NCBI GenBank assembly: GCA_900155495.1 | Contig: FTLJ01000574.1 | Span: 1-64,000, forward strand | DNA from: Porogramme epimiltina | Taxonomy: Eukaryota > Basidiomycota > Agaricomycetes > Polyporales > Polyporaceae | Length of the DNA: 64,000 nucleotides | Direction of reading: 5' to 3' | Shown here: one piece after another, positions 46,931 to 58,717 of the stretch | Position numbering within the stretch: position 1 is the first letter of the stretch | How the letters are laid out: each line of letters starts with the position of its first letter | Notes under the pieces: generated by a model | Databases searched by the model: none | Seen by the model: only the letters and a program-made list of their open reading frames with translations | Told to the model about the DNA's origin: nothing | Made by a program: the position numbers and the translations under genes

Positions 46931-47590
46931 TCCAGCGGTGTATTTATCATCAAGTTCAACCCCCTCGGGAACCAAATCACGACGGCGACGCAGTGAGTAT
47001 CGTGTTTTTTATACCATTCGAGTATGCTCATAAATGATCAGCATTGGGTTTCCTCCCTCCCGAGCTCCTCGAGAGAATTTTCGACGAGCTTAACGAGGCT
47101 GCACTGGCAGCTGTAGCCCGCACCTGCCGGGCATTCCACACCCAGTGCGAGGGACGCAGGTATCGTCGCACTGCGGGGAACTCCATAGCTTCCCTGGCCT
47201 CCCTCGAAGCGGGCACGCTGCCGGTCTCGGAGACAGATGTGGAAAGTGGAGTGGAGAGAGGGTAGAGGGATTCGTGGTTGACTGGTAGGACCCCGATGAC
47301 GACCTCCCGCTGGCATTCCCGACGATGGCAAACATCTTCGGTCGGTCCTCGAATTTACGGGAGGTGGAGATTCGGGCACACAGGCCGTCTTCAAACTCAT
47401 GGAGTGCGACTTGGTATCGTGAACCGCCGACGCTATGCTTGAAGACCTGTCACGCCCGAAGCCTTACGTTCACGGGCCACGTCGCGCGCTGTATCCGGAG
47501 ACCGCCGCCAACACTGACCTCCATGACCTTGGATGTCCTGGACAGTGAATTCGGCGCTTACACAGCGGGACCTCGAGCCCGTTGACGTTC
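46931..47590 (+). pseudogene. Decayed copy of F-box gene C
   Basis: The intron before the F-box (GTGAGTATCGTG...ATGATCAG) and the F-box exon (GFLPPELLERIFDELNEAALAAVARTCRAFHTQ) match gene C closely. Lesions: the upstream acceptor CCCTCAG reads CCCTCGG; a frame shift and stop occur after VESGVERG (47263); a TAG follows VVDW near 47287; and the copy ends at LDSEFGAYTA, so the second half of the F-box exon and the WxPxW exon are missing. Confidence 0.85.
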
Positions 47591-47780
47591 CCAAGCGTGG
47601 CGCGGGTAATTGGTGGCTCACCGAGCCCCCATCCTAGAGTACTCAACGAGGCGTAGCTGGACTCAATAGAGTGAAAAGTAGTTCACTCGATGAAGCCGAC
47701 ACTTCATCTTAGATACGAATAAAATATGTACAGGGTATGTCTACATCGCGTCCAATACTCATCATACGAGCCATTAATTA

Positions 47781-49142
47781 CTATTCGAAACGCCAGGCAT
47801 CTCCGCTTGGGTCCCCGTCTTCTACCGCCAAGTAGTAGGATAAGAGGTCCCTGTCGTCCTCCTGTGGGGGTGGTGGAGCGGGCCCATCCCTGCTGTATCC
47901 CTCAAGCCGTCCCTTGGGGTCTGCAACAACGAACAACATGTCGTTGTCGGTGCGGGCGGTGACCCACTCTGCAAGCTGGGCGATAAACACCTGCCCCTCT
48001 TCCGCCCAACTAAGCTCCCCCGCGCTCCCGTCGTCCATAGTCTGCCACTCCATGCTCCACGCGGGGGCCCACTGGATGTGGCGGAGGTTCGGGTTGGCAT
48101 TGCGCATGTCATCGTTGGAGAAAGGATCGCTCAACCCGAATACGTCCATCGTCGTACCCATACCTATCCGGTATCGTGGGTCCGTCTGTGAACGGAATGG
48201 TTCAAGGTGAGCGCAGTGGTCAAAAATGCACACATCGAATTAGAACACTTACGGGTAGGACGTGATCGGTGATAGTCAACGACTGCAACGTCGGAATGCA
48301 GAAACACCGGAGAATACGGACGGGCGACGCTCTCCACGGGTAGTCATCATCTGGCCCGAACTCTCGCCGGATATGGAGTTCCCGTAGCCGCGACAGCTGG
48401 CATCCGAAGATATGGTAGAGCCGGAAGTAAATGTGGGGTTCCTGGGAAGGTCTCACGAAGAGGGTCAAATCGACCAGGGCACTACAGGGTGCCCCTCCCA
48501 TACAGTACATCAGGCTCGCGGGGACCACGAGCTTCTCTAGATGCTGCATGTGACTCAGCCAGAAGAGCGAAGTTCCATCGGTCGGCCCTTCTGCAACGTC
48601 GTACGACACTTCCTCGACGTCTAGAAGGTCGGGCGGGAAGAATAAGATGCGGATGTCCCGCGCGTTCGTTACCATGTTCAACACGCCACACAGCGCGGCG
48701 CGTGCAGGCGACCCCACAGGAGGCAACTGCCCTACCCAACATATCTTCACCTCCCGTACCTGCTGCGCCCGGCTCTCGATAAACTCCGACCTTTGGAGCC
48801 CCTCATAGAAGCTCGTCAGGTGGTCAACGGACTCGAGCCGCCCAGTAATCCATCGCTCTGGCTCGATAAGCTGGTGGAGATAGCTCGAGACTTGGGCGAC
48901 GCTAGCCTTGTCGGCCTCTCCGTGGACGTGCCTAGTGATCATCTTCCACACCTCGTAGGGCACTTGGCGTACGACAGAAATACGCTTGATGGCCGCGGCA
49001 GGCCCTGTTGATGGATGGTCAACCTACCCACGGAGAAATAGGGTTGTGAGCAGGGTCAAGAAACGAACGAAGGCAATCGACCTACGGAGGTAGGCGCGAA
49101 GCTGCTTGCGCTCTCCGACTGATGGTGTTGAGTGGTATGCAT
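47781..49142 (-). CDS. F-box-like protein of the WxPxW-tail type (gene D)
   Basis: Exons 49142-49086, 49023-48253 and 48185-47781 encode 410 residues. Exon 1 (MHTTQHHQSESASS) is followed by VRQVPYEVWKMITRHVHGE...SVAQVSSYLHQLIEPERW, a weak F-box-like segment at about residues 37-80. Later parts are hydrophobic and leucine-rich (SRLRELHIRREF, LRCFCIPTLQSLTITD). A phase-0 intron leads to a last exon with ANPNLRHIQWAPAW, and the tail is Pro/Asp-rich. The conserved gene layout supports membership of the group more strongly than the F-box itself. Function inferred: adaptor of a ubiquitin ligase. Confidence 0.78.
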
Positions 49143-50190
49143 GTCGACCGGATTTTGGAGCTTGATAGAACGAGAGTTGGAAGGAGGGAGTAGAAAGGGC
49201 GAAGGAAGGTGATCTTCGGTAGGGTCGAGTTGAGGTTGGAGAGAGGAGAGTGGTACGTATTTATTTCGCTCAAAATTTGCTTACTAAAGTACTAACGCTG
49301 CCATCGTTTCATCCACAGCCGCTTTGCAGGAACACACTCGCACTTCCTTATTGTCCTTCTTTGGTGACATCATGCTTTACACTTTACCGCATGAAAGTTA
49401 CCATTCCATGCGCTGTACATACAACGTTAGGCTTTGTGTTTAAAATTCGCAGTGCCGTTATTCTTTTGCTTACCACTAGTGAAAGCACTTCGCCGAGCTG
49501 TCACGTATGACGCGCAGCGTAGACCACATCCCCTAAGAGGTCCTGTAGTCGATGGATTGGACGAAGAAAACGCTAGAAGTGGTCTAGAAGCTTCACGCAC
49601 CGATTCCTCCTCCGTTTCCATCATCCTCTGAAAGAGCTACCACTCCACAAATGCAGTAAGAGCCGTCCCCTTGTCTAATATCTCCACCATGGGGGAAGCA
49701 TGATCCTTGCCTCGGCCCATTTTGATTCTTACCGTTATGGACCCGCGCGGTATAGGGTTGTTGCAAGTGAATCATGAGGGATATACTGCGTTCTCATCTG
49801 GGAGGGGTAGTCGTTCGGTGATGAGTCAGTCTGGAGATTAGATAGGCTGATTCTGCTGTGTCTCATTCCATGGGGCAGATGAGGAAAAGGAGTTCACAAC
49901 TGATGAGGGGGTCGTGGACGTGTGAAGAGAAGTTTGCTTCGATAGGCGCCCTGGCAGCGTCGTGTCTTGTTCTCAAATGGTCTGGAGTTGGAGTCTCAAT
50001 CCACGCGGTCATCCCATAGTCCATCACCACATCCTGCGTCAGATCGTCATGCCTATATTACAGGTACAATGGAATAGGTATGTTCTATCGATATGATACA
50101 TCATGATACATCAAGCGTCACCAGTCTTGGCTCCAACCTCTGCAGTGGGCAGTAGCGAGTACGCAGAGGAAGCTCGCTCTGGGCTACGCT
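49143..50190. other. Intergenic
   Basis: No gene or clear repeat is seen, apart from a short direct repeat ATGATACATCA at about 50094-50112. Confidence 0.5.
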
Positions 50191-51598
50191 CTAGATACTC
50201 CGTTGACAATATCCACTCTCCCATCTCCTCTCGCGCTCATGTGCGGGATCAGGTACGACCCGCATCGGCTCCTCTGGGCCCACGAACCTCACGCAGCTCT
50301 CACCTGGAAGCAGAATCGTGAACTGCCGCAGGTTGAATACGCTCATCAGGTCTTCCCGGAACCTGTGTGCGGCTGCGTGGTAGTATCCGCCAGGCTTGAA
50401 GTCTTCCTCTCCACCTTGACTCCAGACGGGCGACCATACTAAGTCGCGCAGGGACGGCGTCCCCGCCACCGCCATCACCTGCATCTCCGTGCCAGCGAAT
50501 GCGTCCCAGTGCCTCCTGCTCCGGTACGGCATAGCCTACAATCGATAGATGATCCGGTGAGCATACCCGTATTACTTTTCTGGGATCTAGATGAGGACGT
50601 ACGGAATTGTTCGGGATTACGTCGCGCACCTCGAGGTACTCCAGCTTGGGCAAGTCGAGCATTGTGCATATCCTCGCGGGACTGCCTTTCGCCATACACC
50701 ACGGCAAGCAACACCATACCCTCAGACTGCGAAGAGTCATGCGGAACGGCGCGAGCTCGGAAAACACGTTCTTGAGCTCCGTCCGGCGTACGAAACCGAT
50801 GCTGAGCGCGGTCAGTGCCGTAGGGTATGGTGCCTTGATCAGGCGCAGAAAGTTTGCTGTCGTGTCGAGTACGCGGAGCATTGGAGGTAGGAGGAATTCG
50901 CCCTGAGGGGGGACGGAGAAGTCGGTTTGATGGAAGAAAGGCCAGCATGGCCACCCCCGGCCTATGGGGACTGCGAGATGCGTGAGGCGCGCCGAGGCCG
51001 AGAGACAGTGTTCGGAGAAAATATAGTCGAAGATATATATGTCGTCCTCGGTCATGAGCATTTCTTCTTCCCAATGAATGGTGAACGAGCGGATGAGGCG
51101 CGCTTTACTGGGGTCTTGTGAGAGCGTAGCCTGGAAGAGATACGCTGCGCGAGGGGAGTGAAGGATGACATCTGCATAGAGGGCTTCGTTTGCCACACAG
51201 GCCAGGTCTCTACAGACCACCGAGAGCGCAGCGAGGTCCTGTTGGAAGTTAACCTGCTTGAGGATGTGGATCCATATCTCCATTGGGAATACTTCGCGCG
51301 CTGACTTTCCTCCAGGTCTTCGGTCTGCCAGAGACATGGTTCCGAAGGTGGTCAAGAGTTCATCTTCGGGTGTCATGTCTTCGATTTCCTCTGAGCTGAG
51401 AAAGTGTTGCGATGCATCGTCGTCGAAGTCTGTCTCTCCACTCGAAGATGAAGATTCCGTTGGAAAGGGAATAAGCCATCCCGGAGGTGGTGTAGTAGCT
51501 CTCCGACACTGATGGATATTGACAGGTAGTTTAGATGTCGATAGGGATGAGTAGAACGGATTTGTGGCCGAGTCCTCCGTACTATTGTGGTTGACCAC
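50191..51598 (-). CDS. F-box protein of the WxPxW-tail type (gene E)
   Basis: Exons 51598-50603 and 50535-50191 encode 446 residues. A Ser/Asp-rich leader of about 100 residues precedes the F-box (VFPMEIWIHILKQVNFQQDL, ALSVVCRDLACVANEALYAD). Then come KARLIRSFTIHWEEE, SPARICTMLDLPKLEYLEVRD, a phase-0 intron (GTACGT...TTGTAG) and a last exon with GTPSLRDLVWSPVW. Downstream are FTILLPGESCVRFVG and an Arg-rich end. Region order is the same as in gene B (KAQRVRSLAIRW there), which supports common descent. Intact; substrate unknown. Confidence 0.84.
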
Positions 51599-52332
51599 AC
51601 TAATGTCGTCGGTGGGTCTGACAGATTTTCTCTCTTTGAGCTAATTTATGAATTACCCAGTTTGAAAGGAGGGGGAAATTGTGAGCAGACCATCGGGAGT
51701 GGGTGGCTACATGCATCACTCACGAAAGAGAAGACCTCGCTCGCCTTTTGAGGGACCGCCGAGTCCGAGAGTGGACGAGGCATCATTGAAATCTTCCTAC
51801 TGCGCTCCATGGCTGTCGATGCCACTCAAGCTTGCGAATGTGGGGAAGAAGCACGGTGTTCGTGAGCGACGCGCGCTGTGGCGGAGACAAAGCACAAAGC
51901 AAGAGAGTGCGGGCGCCCAGACACTGACCACTGTGCGCGACCTCGCTTGCGCTCCAGCCCCCACGGTTCGTTTTCCTCTCCAAGTCGTCTCGCGGTTGTG
52001 GAGCACGACGCCCAATCGTTGGGAATAAAGACGAGGATGTTCTCGCATCCGGGAACATATAAATGTAGATTGTAGTGGGACCCTTCCACAAACACTGTAG
52101 CAGTTTCAATTAATTGATAGAAGCATAATTCTGCAGTGATATATCCCTATTGGGTGACATGATGATAGCGAAACAACGATACAGCAGTATGGAGACAACA
52201 AAACACAGGGCATAAGGGCAGAGCGGTACAACAACAAGTCAGATAGCAATAACATAGTGAGGGCGTGGGTCAAAGCATCGGCGGAGCCACAAGCCGTCCG
52301 GAGCTAAATACCCAAACCTCGCCTCTCAACAC
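51599..52332. other. Intergenic
   Basis: No gene is seen. Confidence 0.5.
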
Positions 52333-53846
52333 TCACATCTCTCCCACTTTCTTCCAGTCCACTGCGAGCCCGCCCACTTGGGGACACCTCCACTCCCTGA
52401 GTGGCGCAGTCGCGGTCTCGCGCCCCCAGACGCCCCACACCCCGTACTCTCTCGTCTCCAGCGCCACAGATACCTGCAGCGCGTCCAGCACCTGCCCCGC
52501 CGCAAGCGCAAACGCGTCCGCAGCCGTCTTCAGCGCGATCCCCTTTACCGCCCACACCGGCTGCCACAGCAGAGTGTGCAGCTGCGGCACGCGCATCGGG
52601 AACTCAGCCCACGCGGGGTCCCCGAGGGACTCGATGTCGACGGCCCATTTCTGTAGTGGCGAGAAGGTGGTGAGTGAGTGGTCAAGCAGGAGACTGGGAG
52701 AGAGCGAACACGTACCCCGACCGCCACATCGCGGATGTCAAGCACTTGAAGGCGGGGCGCTTCGATGCATACGCATACGAGTAACGGGGACTCGGAGGCG
52801 GTCTCGGCCTCGCCGCGGATGGGCATCCGGTTGCTCATCGGTCGGGAGAATGTGCGGTTCATCCGCAGCGAGACGAGTTGTGCGCCGAAGATTTTTGAGA
52901 TGCGCACGGTGACTGCCACGGTGTCTTGGACGTTGAGATCGACCGCGAGGTGAGTGATTTTGTTCCCAACCGCGAGGCGCATGATGAAGGGGGTCGACGT
53001 CTCGAGCAGCCTCAGTCGCTGGAACACCTCCAGAGAAATGGAAGATGACGCCGCATGACTCGGGGTGAGGGATCCAGAGAGGGTGCGAAGGGAGAAAGAG
53101 TAACGTCGAAGGGAGTGCCATGAGGCGCGGAGGAGAACCTCGCTCTCGCAGCGGAATTCCTCGAGATTCAGTTTTCGGGGAAGATGGGCGATCACATCGT
53201 ACGCATCCTCCCTTGCCACGTCTTCTCCGAGAACGACGAGCGAGTTGAGCCTCACCAACAACGGCGCAATGCTCCGCAGAGCCTCGAAGATGACCTTGCG
53301 CGGGATGTGGTTGGCGTGGGGCGTCGTGTCGCTGACCGCGACAGTCAAGGAGCGAATGCTTCTCGCCCTGTCGGGGCGGTGGGAGATGTTATGGCAAAGT
53401 TGGAGGAATTCAGCGGGAGTAGGAGGCTTGAGACTTTGGAAGAGGTGGGTACTGGCGAAGGCTCCGACGTGCTTCGACACCAGGGCGAGGTTCTTCAGGT
53501 CTGTACCACCGAGATGGCCGTGGATTGAGGCCCACACCTCTTGAGGTATTGGGGAGTAGGGTACTACGGGGGAAATGGAGGACACTTGGACGATAATTTG
53601 AGTCAATCGTGGCACAACATTTCGTCTCCGGGGGTCCTGTGTCGCCTCAAGCGTGAGCTGCCTACCAGACCGCAGAAGGGAATTACTCACAGCCGATGGT
53701 TGCGAAACCATGTGGGGCAGGGAGACCATTCTGTGTTGCAGGGCTGATTGTTTAGAGAATAGCGGAGAATAATAGGGAGAGGGGAAGCGGAGAGGGAGGG
53801 AAACATAGGACGAAGGGGAAGAGACGCGTCCAATGCCTTCAGCCAC
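52333..53846 (-). CDS. F-box protein of the WxPxW-tail type (gene F)
   Basis: Exons 53846-52716 and 52650-52333 encode up to 482 residues. The F-box is SPIPQEVWASIHGHLGGTDL, KNLALVSKHVGAFASTHLF. Next come RARSIRSLTVAVS (equivalent of KAQRVRSLAIRW in gene B), IEAPRLQVLDIRDVAV, a phase-0 intron (GTACGTG...CACTACAG) and a last exon with RVPQLHTLLWQPVW. The start is uncertain: ATG codons at 53729 or 53711 would remove 39-45 Ser/Pro-rich residues without touching the F-box. No lesions seen. Confidence 0.8.
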
Positions 53847-54341
53847 CCTTGGCGCCCTCGTTTACCGACGTCGGCTAGATACCCCGGATTACCAACAATG
53901 GCCTCAAATGGGGTCTGCATTGGGGTCTGCGGCACATAGCCCCCGTCATCGATCGCGCGTCCGACTGTCTGAACTTTCCCCGACCGTCTTTCTGAGCTCC
54001 CCGAACGCGTCTGCCCCCCTGAGATGTTTATGACATGTGACCGTGTCAGGGAAGGGGGGGACGGGCGCCAAGATCAGATTGCACAGACATCGAGCATAGA
54101 TAAGCGCCTTCTCTATTGACTTCGTATACTTGATACAGCAGAGGCGAGACAGACACAGTCAGTCGTAGCTACGCTACTGGCCAGCAGCAGTCCGGAGCGA
54201 AGTAGCACATTGGAGCCAGTCCTTGGTATACACAGCCGATCCAGCAGCCTCTCGACGCGCGAGCTCTGCAGAGTCAACCCATCAACATCGGCGCATGGCG
54301 TGATCCAAGCGAAGCTGAACTTACAATTCGTCCCGCGTCTC
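53847..54341. other. Intergenic
   Basis: No gene is seen. GTAAGA at the end of the next gene could be a donor for a further intron ending CTGCAG near 54269, which would extend that gene; not adopted. Confidence 0.45.
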
Positions 54342-55147
54342 TTACGACGACGTAGGCGTAGGCGTCGCAGTTGCGACACCCGTCGGGGCCGTGGTGTGCA
54401 CCAGGCGCGGGATAGACACCACCGCGTCGTCCACGGTGGGGATGCGCGTCGGGCGCGGCGTCGCCTCCTCCGTGCCCGCAGAGCTCGCGGTCGAGGAGCC
54501 GGGGACGCCGACCGTCGTCGTCGGGGGCCCGAAGTCGATGAGGCCGCTCGTGGTCGGCACGCCGTGCTCGACCTGCCAGCGCAGGTCCTCCTCGGGGTGC
54601 GTCTTCATGTGCTTGACGAACACGACGACGAACGCGGCGATGCCCATCGACGTGAGGGTGAGCACGAGCACGAGCCGCCACCGCCGCTGGTTGTACCAAG
54701 GCACAGGCGCCGGGGGCCCGTCCTCCTCCTTGTCGTCGGCGTAGCCGAGTTCGGCGGTGGACGCGTCGCCGGGGAGGACCTTCTTGAGCTTGGGGCGGAG
54801 GGAGCTCGGTGCGGCGCACCAGGAGGAGGAGGGTTTGGTCTTAAGCTTGGGGCGGAGGGAGTCGGGCGCGGCGCGCCAGGAGGAGGGCTTGTTCTTAAGT
54901 ATAGGGCGGAGAGATTTAGGCGTGTCGCGCTTGCGCGGAGGGATGGCGGTGAGGTTCGAGGGAGAGGTGGCGGATTTGGAAGTGGGCTCTGCAGTCATCG
55001 CAGGGTTGCGGGAGGCGAGCTTCAGGGGTGCCCAAGCCTGTGTACGCCTGCTATCAGTTCTTGTTCTGAAGGGGGACGGGACCATGTAAGTACCTTCAAG
55101 GCAGGGGGAGGTAGGGATGGCGCGGCGGGCGGCTGGGAAGGGCTCAT
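54342..55147 (-). CDS. Single-pass membrane protein with Pro/Thr-rich tail (1)
   Basis: Exons 55147-55094 and 55037-54342 encode 249 residues. There is no signal peptide. A basic Ser/Pro-rich N-terminal part contains three related blocks of the type SLRP(I/K)L(K) with KPSS (internal repeat, about residues 50-105). The juxtamembrane VPWYNQRRWR precedes one membrane span (LVLVLTLTSMGIAAFVVVFV, about 140-160), and the tail is rich in Pro, Thr and Ser. Topology is probably N-terminus inside by the positive-inside rule. The WYxxR(R/K)W plus membrane-span plus low-complexity-tail layout recurs in the gene at 57035-57736. Not recognised as a named family. Confidence 0.72.
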
Positions 55148-57034
55148 TGTGAAGTATTGAGAGCGAATGGAGATGTGCGTAGATGAGGGGGTCGCGAGCA
55201 AGGTGGGAGAGACTTCGAGGCTGAGATGTGGGGTCCTTTTATACTCGACGGCGTCCTGCGCTATGTCATCAGGGTTGCTCGGACATACGATACGTCCGTG
55301 AGCTATAGAGCTCCTTACGCTGTTCATGCCCCCTGACTTGACATTGTAGGGGCGTTCAAGGAGGGCTTCATATTATGATTTCAGTCGGGCCCGACAACTG
55401 CCCCATAGACTTGGAGGGCTTGGGGGTGGTGGAATGGAGGTGGTACACAGATTGTGTGAACCACGCTCAGGACGGGATCTTCTTGCGCTATAGAGGACGC
55501 TGATAGCTATTTGGGTCATCCTGTTCTAACGAGGCTTAGTTAGGAAGGTGGGCTGTTCGAAGCAGGTGAGAGATAGTCACCAAGCGCTCAGCCAAGAACC
55601 CGCCTACGCCTCCTATCTCAAGTTCGGTCAGGATACCACAGCCACCTATCCTCCTAGGCTCAACCCTAATGCTAGGGCCTGCACATTAGAGATGGAACAT
55701 CGCACAATGCTGTCCCTCTCCTGCTCCCTGACCGCACGACTGCACGTCGGCGGACATCGGGTTGGGGTAGTTAGACGTTGAGCATTGTTCGCGAGCACGA
55801 CTCGTCTAGGGGTTAGTTTAACCCATTAATTCATGAACGTATTCGCGTACAGGATGCCGCGAGGCGTTCTGGGTCCTTCGATAGCTACCTGGTGCTGTCG
55901 AAGCAAAGACATCACAGTACAGGCCAGTGATTTGACTGAATGAGCAGTCGATAACGTACAAAATCAGGATTCGACGTGCTTCGTTCACGGCAAGGTTCGC
56001 TCAAGGCAAGCCTACTAGACTGCCTACACCATGACGTCCAGCCTCCTATCCAGGTGGCCGGTTAGTGCCTGCATAACCGCACGGACGATTAGGGTTCCAC
56101 GTACCCTTTCAGCACTCCTCAATGTCGTTGTAAGGAGCTACTATGTAGAATTGTTATCCCTAGCACCTCGGGGGTCTAATCTCACCGCGCCTCCTATCCG
56201 CAGATAGGGGCTCCATGTTAGCAGCCTCCAATCCTGCGCGCCCAACCTAACACGCAGCCCGGAAGCTCTACACAGTGCACACGCGTCGGCGAACACCGCT
56301 GTGACGCACTCGACCGGCCATGTCGGTGAGCGCCTAATATCCGTGCTCTGCGGAGGGAACGTCTTCTGAATCCCTCCTTACACGCGGTCTGACAATCGCA
56401 TGGCGTGACTTGACACCAGACGACGCGACGCTGTCTCACAGCCTGCGTCGCCTGAACCCTCTTATTGTCTGCAACACGCTCGTGTTGCGGCCTCAAAACC
56501 CCACCAAGGGGAGCACTGCGCAGGCAAGCCTTCGGATCAGCGCGCGGTGCAAGCGGGGCGCAATGCACACTCACCGTATTGCAAACAGGCCTATTCTCGC
56601 ACTACGAAGCGCGCGGCGCGCGCGGGGGCTGGGTGGTGTTGGCGGTGGCGGCAAAGGCCGGCGTGACCGGATGTGGTGTCATCAGCGCCTGACACAAGAT
56701 GGGTGCGGGCTCGACGGCGGCGGCGATGTCAGCATGAGCAGCGTGCGCACGGCGCGCGCAGGGGTTCCGACAGAAATAAAGACGTCCATTCGCATATATG
56801 GTAGAAAGCAAAAAAAAAAAAAAAGCAGGGGAAGATTGAAGAGGAAGGGGGTAACGACGTGCGCGGCGGGGGCGGGAAGGAGCAAGTAATCCTAAGCATA
56901 CAGTATCGAATAACATCCGGCCTGGGGGATACACAGAACCCCTGACGCAGGAGGGGACGACCAGCACATGCCATCGATCAGCCACGCACAACAGCTCGAA
57001 GACGGAGGGGCACTCACCACAATCAACACTTGAT
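55148..57034. other. Intergenic, no gene seen
   Basis: About 1.9 kb without a supported gene. A run of 15 A lies at 56810-56824. Open frames in 56.4-56.9 kb on both strands show no features. Confidence 0.5.
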
Positions 57035-57736
57035 CTACTGGCTCTCTGGTGTTGGAGCGGCCGCGAACCCTTGCTGTCCCTGTGCAGGCGCAGACCCCGA
57101 CTGACCAGGGGCCGCTGCCGTCGTCGACGAGGTGCTTGACGACGTCTGCTGCGGCGACTCCCCGCTGCCGGTCGTCGTGGCCGGGCCCGTCCCGCCGCCG
57201 CCGTTATCCGCGGCGCTCGTCGTCGTCGCCGCGGGGATCGAGCTCGAGCTCGCGAGCTCGACCTTGCCGCTGCCGCTGTTCTTGTTGCTCAGCGCGCCGC
57301 CGACCGCGCCGCCCACGACGGCCGCGACGACGACGATGCCGCCGACGAGCATGATGATGAGCCACTTGCGCGTCTTGTACCACGGCGTCGGCGGCGCGGC
57401 GTACGCGGTGCCCGCGTAGCCCGCCTCCGCCTTCGCGGGGTCCGCGACCGCGTGCGGCGGCACGGGCGGGGGCGTCGTCGAGACCGAGCGCCCGGCCGGG
57501 GTCTGGTCGTCCTCTAGGAGGTCGATGTTGTATCCTTCCTGCATAGGGGCATCGGGCATCAGCGTCGTGTCCTGCCGCAGCGTCCCTCCGCCCTCGTCCT
57601 CAGCCTGCACCTCCCGCCGCCCGCCCGCGCTCCGATGGCCCCGAAAAAGATACCGAAAGGGGACGAGACGCACCTGTTTCTCCGCACGTGTTGCGACCGG
57701 CGCGCTCGCGAGGAGGCGTTCATCGTAGCCCGACAT
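57035..57736 (-). CDS. Single-pass membrane protein with Ser/Thr/Gly-rich tail (2)
   Basis: The frame 57736-57035 gives 233 residues starting MSGYDERLLAS. Central features are TPWYKTRKW followed by one membrane span rich in Gly and Val (LIIMLVGGIVVVAAVVGGAV), then a long Ser/Thr/Gly/Pro tail ending PTPESQ, suited to O-glycosylation if outside. A GTGCGT...GTGCAG stretch (57673-57605, 69 nt, in frame) may be an intron; splicing it would remove RLVPFRYLFRGHRSAGG and neighbours and give 210 residues. Upstream the frame stays open to a CTAG acceptor-like site near 57827, so a small first exon further upstream is possible. Related in layout to the gene at 54.3 kb. Confidence 0.68.
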   Translation of the reverse strand: MSGYDERLLASAPVATRAEKQVRLVPFRYLFRGHRSAGGRREVQAEDEGGGTLRQDTTLMPDAPMQEGYNIDLLEDDQTPAGRSVSTTPPPVPPHAVADPAKAEAGYAGTAYAAPPTPWYKTRKWLIIMLVGGIVVVAAVVGGAVGGALSNKNSGSGKVELASSSSIPAATTTSAADNGGGGTGPATTTGSGESPQQTSSSTSSTTAAAPGQSGSAPAQGQQGFAAAPTPESQ

Positions 57737-58717
57737 GTCGGGGACGGGGTTGTAGTGCTCGTGGTGGGGACGCGTGCTCGAGGCGGGGGAGGGGGAGGTG
57801 CCGCTGGGACGCGGATCCTAGTGGTGGAGGAGGGAGAGAGAGGGCGGCGGGGGCGCGGCGCCCATCGAGAGAGGCGAGTGGCCCAAGGCTCCCGGCAGCG
57901 CTAGCGTTGACAGATGGTCAGAGCTGTCGTCCGGGGCTGTGCGGGCCCTCGACCCGATTTGGCCCCCAGCGCGCCCCCCGCCCGCCATCACGGCGGTCCC
58001 GCCCAGGATCTCGCCATCGCGACTGTCTCGCTGCAGCGGCCCAGCTTCGCGCTCAAAGATCTCGTTTTTATTTCGTGCATTGCGAGGAGAAAATCCCAGA
58101 CGGCGGGAGTCGCTTAGTGAGAGTTTGCATGGAGTGCACAGCGTGGTCGTGATGTGCGCCTGCCACATGCCACGCCACATTTGCATTTAAGCCAGCCAGA
58201 GCCAGGCCCGCCCTTGTTTTGGCCCCACGCCTCTCTCATGCCGTTCGTTCCGTCCTCAGGCCTCCCAGAGACGAACGAACGTGGTGGGTTGTATACCGAG
58301 ACTGCCGCACGCGCCGGGACAGAAACGCATTAGAGCTACTAGCAACGAAGCAGGGGCGAACGAACTACATAGATCCAGACATACGCGGCCAGATGTAAAC
58401 CAACTATAGCGAACCATTAACACTTCCTCCAAGCTAGAACTATAGGTCGTGTCGGGGGCGCACGCGCAGATGCGCGCAACGCCTCCACAGGAGTAGAGCA
58501 GGACAGCATACGGTAAACGAGTGAGGGTGTGGATGCGAGATCATCGGCAAGGAGATAGGGATGGGTGGGTGGGTGGATGGATGGGGAAGATTGGAGACAA
58601 GAATCGGAGCCAAATGGGGAGCAAAGGGTATCTGGTATCTTCCGAGGTGTAAAGCGGCAGTCCGCAAGCGCTCGTGCGGGGATGGTCGTACCGCCAACAG
58701 GTATACGTATTCTACAC
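57737..58717. other. Intergenic
   Basis: No gene is seen apart from a possible leader exon of the 57.0-kb gene. A short GGGTGGGT/GGATGGATGG run lies near 58561-58585. Confidence 0.45.

Noticed and set aside
54210..55160. A 316-codon plus-strand frame
   Set aside because: Antisense to the membrane protein gene; Arg/Gly-rich with no features.
56810..56824. A 15-A run as the tail of a retroposed gene
   Set aside because: No processed-gene body or target duplication could be found next to it.
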